Origin: an uncultured bacterium
Lineage (GTDB): Bacteria; Cyanobacteriota; Vampirovibrionia; Gastranaerophilales; Gastranaerophilaceae
DNA: 47,964 nucleotides
Direction of reading: 5' to 3'
Assembly (NCBI GenBank): GCA_900319365.1
Contig: ONOE01000010.1
Coordinates: 1 to 47,964 of the forward strand
In this document: in pieces, positions 42,448 to 47,964 of the stretch
How the letters are laid out: every line of letters begins with the position of its first letter
Numbering within the stretch: position 1 is the stretch's first letter
Notes under the pieces: model-generated
What the model saw: the letters and a program-made list of their open reading frames with translations, nothing else
Databases searched by the model: none
Told to the model about the DNA's origin: nothing
Made by a program: the position numbers and the translations under genes

Positions 42448-42561
42448 TCAAATACTCAATCTATCTGTTACAAATTCTAAAACTAAGTGTTACTTTACAT
42501 ATTGTTTGATAGCGTAGAGAATGCGACTTTCGCATTTATGGTTAATGAAGCAAGACAAATT

Positions 42562-43680
42562 TTATACAAGTCTTTCGTACATAATTGATAAATCTTGGAA
42601 TTTCTTATCTATATAACATTTCGCTTCGGGGGTTCCGTTAAATTGACCGTGTGAATATCGAAGTTCGTTTCTAAATACTATTTTGTTCCCATTTTTAATG
42701 TTTAGAATTTCCGTATAAAAATTCAATTGAGATTTCGGAACTTCAAAAGATATATTATTTATAACAATATGTTTACTTGCTTCCTGAGCTGGCGGGACTT
42801 TATAAATTGCTAAGGAGTTGTTGGTCGTTTTTGCATAATAATATTCCTCATCAATTATTCTGAAAAATCGCAGTAGAGATTGTGGGGAAGTTTTTTCGCA
42901 GGGTTTAACCGATTTTAATAAATTTTGACCCGCCGTTATTGCACAAAGCTTTTTGGATTGTATATAGTTTTCATCATTTTCAACCGCTGCTTTTATCCAT
43001 TTGCTAAATACATATTCTCTTAAATGACTGTTTGTGCGCTTTGCAAATTCTTCGTATTGTAAATGACTGATGTCATCAAATTCTACAATTTCTGAGGAAT
43101 TATAATTTAGCATCATAGAATTATTAAAAAGCTTGCCCGTTACATTGTATTTATTTGTCCGAACTTTATTAAAGGTTGTTGGTCCGTCTTTTAGCAGGCA
43201 ATTACAAGTTATATGAAACCAGTTTTCAAATTCGGTATTTGCAAATTCTTTAAAAACATGCATTCCCGAATTATAAGTATTTGTGTTTAAAAGTATGTTT
43301 AATAATTTGTATAGCCCCATATTTTCCAGTATAAAACTTTCTTCTTTTAAGGAAAATTTATAGTTATCAATAATCAAATCTATCGGTTAATCAGATTGCG
43401 TATCGCATCCGACCCATATAATTTCAGGTTCTTTTTGAATCTTAAAGTTATCGCTAATTGCTTTTGCCAATTTGAATGCATTTTTAATCGTTTGCATTTC
43501 TCTATCCGAGAAATTGGTACTATCTTTTGCAATCATTGATATGGTTAAATTGTGAGGTATTTTTATATTATTTGTGCACGTATTATAAAAATATGAAGGA
43601 TTTATGTCTTTTAAATCTTTTTTACAATAAAAATAAAATGCAACTCCTAACTCTCGTAAATGCGGATATACATCAGCCAA
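42562..43680 (-). pseudogene. Type II restriction endonuclease with in-frame TAA, system 2
   Basis: One continuous frame of 372 sense codons is interrupted by a single TAA at 43389-43387 (codon 98). The upstream part begins MADVYPHLRELGVAFYFYCK and ends EIIWVGCDTQSD. Directly after the stop the frame resumes PIDLIIDNYKFSLKEESFI, which has the layout of a PD-(D/E)xK nuclease (Asp101 ... Ser-Leu-Lys112). The remainder is about 270 residues. It lies divergent from the second methyltransferase (77 bases), which carries a nonsense codon too. I cannot name the family. Two separate functional proteins are unlikely because the active site straddles the stop. Confidence 0.75.
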
Positions 43681-43722
43681 GCTGCTTTTCTCCCCTTATC
43701 TCTTAACAATTTTAGCATAAAC

Positions 43723-43751
43723 TTCGCAAGTTTTGATTTTCTGTGTATAAT
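43723..43751 (+). promoter_or_regulatory. Promoter of methyltransferase 2, leaderless configuration
   Basis: TTCGCA (43723-43728), 17 bases, TATAAT (43746-43751), then six bases to the ATG at 43758 and no ribosome binding site. Confidence 0.55.
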
Positions 43752-43757
43752 AACGGT

Positions 43758-45053
43758 ATGGGTATGACTACGGATTGCAAACATAAAACTGATAAGAAAA
43801 ATGTTCTTTCTCTTTTTAGCGGTTGCGGAGGTATGGATTTAGGTTTTGAGGGAGATTTTAATGTTCCTGTTTCTTGTGTAAATGAAAAAATCCACCCTGA
43901 CTGGATAAAAGAACGAAACGGACAATTTGTAAAGTTACAACCGACAAATTTTAATATAGTTTTTGCAAATGATATTATGGATATTGCTAAAACGGCTTAG
44001 ACATCTTATTTTAAAAAATTCGGATATAAAAATATCTTTCATTTGGAAAGCATTGTTGATTTGGTAAAAGCATATAAGAACGGAAAATATAAATTTCCTC
44101 AAAATGTCGATATTGTTACAGGCGGGTTCCCTTGTCAAGATTTCAGCGTGGCAGGGAAAAGAAAGGGCTTTAATTCAGAAAGAAGTCATAACGGGAAAAA
44201 GGATTATGATGTTCCGACTACTGAAACAAGAGGAATGTTGTATTTGTGGATGAAAGAGGTAATAGAAATTACCAAGCCTAAAGCATTTATTGCCGAAAAT
44301 GTCAAAGGTCTTGTATCTTTCGGTGATGTAAAACAAATAATTGAAAATGACTATAGAAATATTGATAAGGGTTATTTGGTTGTTCCGGCACGTGTATTAT
44401 TTGCAAGGGATTATTGGGTGCCGCAAAAAAGGGAACGTGTTATTTTTATCGGTTTTAACAAGAAATATTTAAAAAGTGATGCCTTATCTGCGCTCAGCCA
44501 AAGCGTAATTTCCAAAAAATATGACCCGTATCCCGTTAAAACACATTATGATGTGTCTGATAAATCAATGCAATTAAGTGTATTACAAGATACTTCAAAG
44601 CTCAAGCCGTATGTTACTACTTCGGAAGTTATAAGAGATTTAAATGAGCCGCAAGATGAAACAAAAGATTTGGCTCAGATGAGCTATTCAAAGGCTAAAT
44701 ATTGCCCACATTCTCAGGGACAAACCGAAATTAATTTAAAAGGTCTTGCCCCGACCATTCGTGCCGAGCACCATGGAAATATTGAATATAGAAGATTATC
44801 TCGAATGCATGGAGGAAAGCATACAAATGAGTTAAGCCAAGGACTTGAAGAAAGGCGGCTTACGGTAAGAGAATGCGCACGTTTCCAAACATTCCCCGAT
44901 GATTATTTATTTGTACAGGCTGCCGAAAAAACAGGACGATATAAATTAAGTGCAAGCAGCGCATATAAGCTGATTGGTAATGCAGTTCCTCCATTATTGG
45001 CTTATAATATAGCCAAACGACTTGAAGAATTGTGGGACAAGCTTTTTGTATAA
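43758..45053 (+). pseudogene. DNA (cytosine-5) methyltransferase with in-frame TAG, system 2
   Basis: A 432-codon frame, including the stop, with one internal TAG at 43998-44000 (codon 81). Before it: VLSLFSGCGGMDLGF, motif I. After it, in the same frame: TGGFPCQDFSVAGKRKGF (motif IV, Cys126), AENVKGLVSF (VI), PQKRERVIFIGF (VIII), LTVRECARFQTFPDDY and LIGNAVPPLLAYNIA (IX, X). All motifs are otherwise intact. Loss of the first 80 residues removes SAM-binding motif I, so the gene is probably dead unless the stop is suppressed or the halves reassemble, as in naturally split enzymes such as M.AquI. No ribosome binding site precedes the second part. Confidence 0.85.
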
Positions 45054-45056
45054 ATT

Positions 45057-45551
45057 TTATTTCCCTTGTTTATGTTTAAATTGCAGGTATCTTTCGCATT
45101 GAGCCGCATTGTCATACCCGAGCATTGTCCCCAGAATAAAGTCCTGTTCAGGCGACAGTTTACTTAAATCTTTATCAAATGTTTTTACAACTTCAATACA
45201 TTGTTTCTTGCCAAAATACACATTTATAAGGTGTTTATTTTTATGTTCCCCTATAAAATAATCAATCTTTTCTTCGTTTAAGCGATTTTTAATGGTATCA
45301 AGATATTTGGATTTTTCGGTTGTTAAAATAAGATTTCTTATCCCTTTTTTAAATTCATATATATGGTGATTGAATACTCTTAAATCCGAAATCTGCTCAA
45401 GCTGCGCTCTTGTTAGTCTTGGTTTTGAGCTAAACGATACCGTATCTGTTTGAAGTTCGTTTAATGAGGGTTTTATTCGCATGGCTTCAGGTGCTTTTGC
45501 AGGAGTGTTACCATTGTAATGTTTAAAATTGTTAATTGCGTGAATAAGCAA
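45057..45551 (-). CDS. DUF2023 family protein with lineage-type N-terminus
   Basis: A 164-residue protein. The C-terminal 110 residues match the DUF2023 pattern: NHHIYEFKKGIRNLIL, KIDYFIGEHKNKHLINVYFG, CIEVV, and SPEQDFILGTMLGYDNAAQCERYL. No function is known. The first 60 residues are low-complexity and resemble the AAA ATPase start: MLIHAINNF here, MRISAIQSY there, followed by TVSFSS here, AVNFTG there. The start is taken as TTG at 45551, preceded by AAGGGGGT, exactly the arrangement used by the AAA gene. The frame stays open 17 more codons upstream without a ribosome binding site. Its end is three bases from the convergent methyltransferase. Confidence 0.72.
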   Translation of the reverse strand: MLIHAINNFKHYNGNTPAKAPEAMRIKPSLNELQTDTVSFSSKPRLTRAQLEQISDLRVFNHHIYEFKKGIRNLILTTEKSKYLDTIKNRLNEEKIDYFIGEHKNKHLINVYFGKKQCIEVVKTFDKDLSKLSPEQDFILGTMLGYDNAAQCERYLQFKHKQGK

Positions 45552-45679
45552 ATCATACCCCCTTACGCCTTTATATAAGACCTTTTTCAAAAATATTACC
45601 ATAAAGGTGCAAATTTTATCAATTTTTTATTAAAGAATATTTCATATTTGCCGTCAGAAATATTGAAAGGTTGATTACC

Positions 45680-46510
45680 ATGCAAAACGATATTCCTATA
45701 AGCAGTTTAAAAGGTATTGATAAAACAATCGCTACAATGTGTGATAAAAATGGCGACGGCAAATTGCAAAGTATGCTTGGCGAAGTAAGCATATTTAACA
45801 AGGTTAAAAGTACCGTAAAAGGCGATACCTTTCAATTTGAGGGTAAAGTTTATAACAAAGACGGCACTATAAATTATATAATGAAACCGACAAATGAATC
45901 CTTTTTTACTATTCAAGCCAATTCGGATAATCAGTCTCAAGCAACAGGAGATAAAACATCTAAAACTAATACCGATAAAAGTCAAAAATTACCTGATTTT
46001 AAGCAGGAAAAACTGCCGCCCATAACAAGTAAACCTGTCAGTACAAGGGTTGCAAAACCTGTTATAAGCAGACCTGTACCGATGAAATTATCATCTGATG
46101 TGCGCACAAATTATAATTGGTCGGTTGAAGCTTTTGAGGGTGTAATTGATAAAATGACACCAAAATCAAGTGTATTGCGAGGTAGGGCAAAAGATTTTAT
46201 TGATGCCGCAAAAGCAAACGGTGTAGATCCGAGATTTTTACTCGGCATTGCGATGTTCGAATCGGGCGGTGGAACTTCCGTTCGTGCAAAAGATAAACAT
46301 GATGTCGGCGGGTTGCTCGGGCGTAAATTTACATCAGTATCTCAAAGTATTCAGGCTATAGCAAAAACGATTAGTACAAATTACGGCAAAGGTCATAAAT
46401 CTGCCGATTCTATCGCATTTCCTTATACCCGCAGCAAGGCTTCAGCGCCTTTGTGGAAAAGAAAAGTTGTAGAATTTGCAAATCTTGCGACAAAATATTA
46501 TAAAGCCTAG
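45680..46510 (+). CDS. Glucosaminidase/lysozyme-like protein with an EF-hand-like loop
   Basis: A 276-residue protein. The N-terminal region has a calcium-loop pattern DKNGDGKL (22-29). A Ser/Pro/Lys-rich linker (about 90-140) follows. The C-terminal domain FIDAAKANGVDPRFLLGIAM then FESGGGTS, DVGGLLGRKF and a Tyr/His-rich end resembles glucosaminidase (GH73-like) muramidase domains, with the Glu in MFESGGG as the candidate catalytic acid. It may trim peptidoglycan. No signal peptide is visible, so it may be exported by another route or act on lysis. AAAGG precedes the ATG. Confidence 0.7.
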   Translation: MQNDIPISSLKGIDKTIATMCDKNGDGKLQSMLGEVSIFNKVKSTVKGDTFQFEGKVYNKDGTINYIMKPTNESFFTIQANSDNQSQATGDKTSKTNTDKSQKLPDFKQEKLPPITSKPVSTRVAKPVISRPVPMKLSSDVRTNYNWSVEAFEGVIDKMTPKSSVLRGRAKDFIDAAKANGVDPRFLLGIAMFESGGGTSVRAKDKHDVGGLLGRKFTSVSQSIQAIAKTISTNYGKGHKSADSIAFPYTRSKASAPLWKRKVVEFANLATKYYKA

Positions 46511-46535
46511 TCATGTTCAATTTAAAATCAAAATA

Positions 46536-46564
46536 TTGACATTTTCTTTTTCGTAAATTACTAT
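46536..46564 (+). promoter_or_regulatory. Promoter of the M48-like gene
   Basis: TTGACA (46536-46541), 17 bases, TACTAT (46559-46564). Confidence 0.6.
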
Positions 46565-46606
46565 ATACTAAACTAAAACTTTAGGAATATGGGAAGCAGA
46601 GTAAAT

Positions 46607-47305
46607 ATGAAAAAGTCGTTTTTGACATTAATTTTTGCGGGATTTGTTTGCTTTTTTGCGTGTGGAACGCTATTTGCCGAGCAATCGACGGCTGATGCTT
46701 CAATTCAAAATCGCATACAAAAAGTCGGTACAAGAATTTTAAAGAGCAACAGAATAACAAATACCGTTACTTTTGTTTATGACCCGAGTGAAAAGTCCGC
46801 AAAGTTATCTTCAACAAAGATGCTTGTTTCAAGGAAAATCACGGTTTATTCGGGGGCATATAAAAATTTCGGTACGGATGAAGAACTGGCAGCGTTTCTT
46901 GCACGAAACATTGCACTTGTTGTCCGATCTTATGACGGGGTGTTTTTGGGGCGTTTAAGAACATTGCAAATTAAGGCAGCTCCGAAAAAATATCAGATTG
47001 TAGCTGACAAAATAGCAGCTGACTATATGGTAAAAGCAGGTTATGACCCTGTAGCGCTAATTGTTCTTATTCAAAAAGTCGATCCGCAGAAAAAATATTC
47101 TGCAATCTCTTCTAAAAACTCAACTTCAAAAAGACTTGCCGTGCTTTATGAATATATATTTTCAAAATATCCTTACTATCTTTTGAATAATAAATATTAT
47201 GAAAATACTTATTATCAGCAATTTTTGACAGAATCTGAGGCAAACAGAAAATTGCTTGAACAAAAACTCAAATCTCATTCAACCGAGGAGCTTGATTATG
47301 AATAA
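46607..47305 (+). CDS. Exported M48-like protein lacking the HExxH zinc motif
   Basis: A 232-residue protein with a signal peptide (MKKSFLTLIFAGFVCFFACG, cleaved near LFA). The body follows the M48 peptidase layout: NTVTFVYDP, KITVYSGAYKNFGTDEELAAFLARNIALVV, later VADKIAADYMVKAGYDPVAL. In active M48 enzymes the ELA-x-V/F-L-x segment continues HExxH; here it is ARNIAL, and the later E-x-x-x-D keeps only the Asp. It is therefore probably a pseudo-protease with a scaffolding or binding role in the periplasm. The in-frame ATG at 46589 has its ribosome binding site too close, so I start at 46607. It overlaps the next gene by eight bases. Confidence 0.75.
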   Translation: MKKSFLTLIFAGFVCFFACGTLFAEQSTADASIQNRIQKVGTRILKSNRITNTVTFVYDPSEKSAKLSSTKMLVSRKITVYSGAYKNFGTDEELAAFLARNIALVVRSYDGVFLGRLRTLQIKAAPKKYQIVADKIAADYMVKAGYDPVALIVLIQKVDPQKKYSAISSKNSTSKRLAVLYEYIFSKYPYYLLNNKYYENTYYQQFLTESEANRKLLEQKLKSHSTEELDYE

Positions 47306-47855
47306 AATTATAATAGCATTATTGGCTATATTTACGATGGCACTTCCTGCGTGTGCGGTTAATGAAGATTTTATCGTAGAAGAATTTTTGAAAGGCAAAA
47401 ATATTCAAAAGCCTCTTGAAAATATTAACGGCAGTTTAAATGTATCCAATGCTGTCCCTATCTATATGACGATTTCTACACCCGTAAAATCGGAACAGGA
47501 TTTGTATGAGGGACAGATTATAAAATTTGTGGTATCTCAAGATGCAAAATACAACGGTAAAATGATAGCTAAACAAGGAACCGTCGTAAAATCAAGAGTT
47601 GAAACGGTTATTGATAACGGAATGAATGGTATTCCCGCAAGTGTTGTACTGGGAGATTTTATGATTCCCGGAATAAGCCCGAATAAATTAACTTTTTATT
47701 ATGAAAAATACGGACATGATTTGAGTTTGCTTGTTTATCCGCTTAAATGGGTCTTAACACCTTTATGGCCGACAGGCTCATTGACAAACTTTATTAAAGG
47801 CGGTCATGCAAAAATCGGTGCAAATACAAAAGTAACCATATATTATTACCCGTAG
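47298..47855 (+). CDS. Exported unknown protein, partner of the M48-like gene
   Basis: A 185-residue protein with a signal peptide (MNKIIIALLAIFTMALPACA). LPAC could be a lipobox, or signal peptidase I may cut after ACA. The mature part is beta-rich with YEGQIIKFVVSQDAKYNGKM and a KQGTVVKSRVETV strand-turn-strand, resembling the SH3-like or OB-like 'transfer' domains of envelope proteins, but I cannot name a family. Its ATG overlaps the end of the M48-like gene, and GAGGAG serves as ribosome binding site, so both are made together. It probably acts in the periplasm or at the outer membrane. Confidence 0.7.
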   Translation: MNKIIIALLAIFTMALPACAVNEDFIVEEFLKGKNIQKPLENINGSLNVSNAVPIYMTISTPVKSEQDLYEGQIIKFVVSQDAKYNGKMIAKQGTVVKSRVETVIDNGMNGIPASVVLGDFMIPGISPNKLTFYYEKYGHDLSLLVYPLKWVLTPLWPTGSLTNFIKGGHAKIGANTKVTIYYYP

Positions 47856-47881
47856 ATTTTATTTAATTTCAAAAAACAAGT

Positions 47882-47909
47882 CAAAAAAAAACGACTAATA
47901 AAAGTCGTT
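47882..47909 (-). terminator. Minus-strand hairpin and T run
   Basis: On the minus strand AACGACT (47909-47903) pairs with AGTCGTT (47896-47890) and is followed by TTTTTTTT. There is no T run in the plus direction. No minus-strand gene is visible to its right within the window, so it may belong to one beyond the edge. Confidence 0.5.
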
Positions 47910-47950
47910 GGAAAATCAATAGGAAAAAAGGGAAAGGAAAGTATTTGTAT

Positions 47951-47964
47951 ATGAGCATAAAGCT
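47951..47964 (+). CDS. Start of an unknown gene cut by the window edge
   Basis: ATG AGC ATA AAG opens at 47951, with AAAGGAAAG eight bases upstream as a good ribosome binding site. Four codons are too few to identify it. Confidence 0.4.

Noticed and set aside
42448-42561. Hairpin AATGCGA-CTT-TCGCATT near 42.51 kb as a terminator
   Set aside because: The stem is short and no T run follows, so it cannot be called an intrinsic terminator.
43743-43757. GTG start of methyltransferase 2
   Set aside because: The GTG is part of the -10 region (GTGTATAAT); the ATG at 43758 fits the six-base spacing.
43987-44060. Alternative genetic code (stop reassigned)
   Set aside because: TAA, TAG and TGA each terminate many intact genes here, and the internal stops (TAA, TAG, TGA) differ, so decay is simpler.
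1-47964. CRISPR array, prophage or insertion sequence
   Set aside because: I saw no regularly spaced repeats, no structural phage genes and no transposase; repeats present are short palindromes or pairs.

Overview
The window looks like low-GC (about one third G+C) chromosomal DNA of a diderm, anaerobic or microaerophilic bacterium. My best guess is a gut member of the non-photosynthetic cyanobacterial sister lineage (Gastranaerophilales, 'Melainabacteria'). The envelope genes lptB and lptF imply a lipopolysaccharide-bearing outer membrane. A Ski2-like helicase, a GH57/DUF1957 branching enzyme and a cyanobacterial-type LexA-like site point toward the cyanobacterial side. Rubrerythrin, hybrid-cluster protein, an iron alcohol dehydrogenase and a flavoprotein point to anaerobic life. 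This placement is inference from gene content; no rRNA is present.

Layout. 0-2.2 kb: 5' end of a glycosyltransferase, an exported NTF2/SnoaL-like protein whose frame is broken at an A6 run, tRNA-Gly, HU. 2.2-6.6 kb: two tandem amino-acid permeases, a cluster of palindromic repeats, glyQ. 6.7-14.3 kb: a P-loop kinase, a GIY-YIG nuclease beside a palindromic repeat, the helicase, a regulator with four winged-helix domains, a Y-family polymerase with an SOS-like box, rubrerythrin, a ROK kinase. 14.3-20.8 kb: alaS, two unknown proteins, an orphan peptide-transporter ATPase, alcohol dehydrogenase. 20.9-23.6 kb: accessory patch after tRNA-Ala with a DUF1796 protein, an XRE regulator with a long inverted repeat, a toxin-antitoxin pair, and a guanidine-I riboswitch controlling a broken guanidine-type SMR exporter. 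23.6-38.5 kb: mainly housekeeping and metabolism (family-6 glycosylase, AAA ATPase, hcp, hydrolase, a tandem paralogue pair, flavoprotein, GH57, DnaJ-like protein, and a pth-lptB-lptF-phosphodiester glycosidase operon). 38.6-45.1 kb: island after tRNA-Lys made of restriction-modification genes. One system is intact (C5 methyltransferase plus NgoFVII-type nuclease) with a decayed Vsr gene beside it. A second has a nonsense codon in both methyltransferase and nuclease. 45.1-48 kb: DUF2023 protein, glucosaminidase-like protein, a catalytically dead M48-like protein with a small exported partner, and the start of another gene.

Themes. (1) A recurring start-site architecture, TANNNT-N6-ATG with no ribosome binding site, occurs at genes for DNA repair or modification (umuC, the DNA glycosylase, the second methyltransferase, the Vsr remnant) and suggests leaderless transcripts. 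(2) Many reading frames are broken by single lesions, mostly in accessory genes. (3) Intrinsic terminators with long A/T-flanked stems are very common, often serving convergent genes. (4) Two otherwise unrelated proteins share an N-terminal M-x-I-x-A-I-x-x-[YF] signature and the same TTG start with a GGGGGT-type ribosome binding site.
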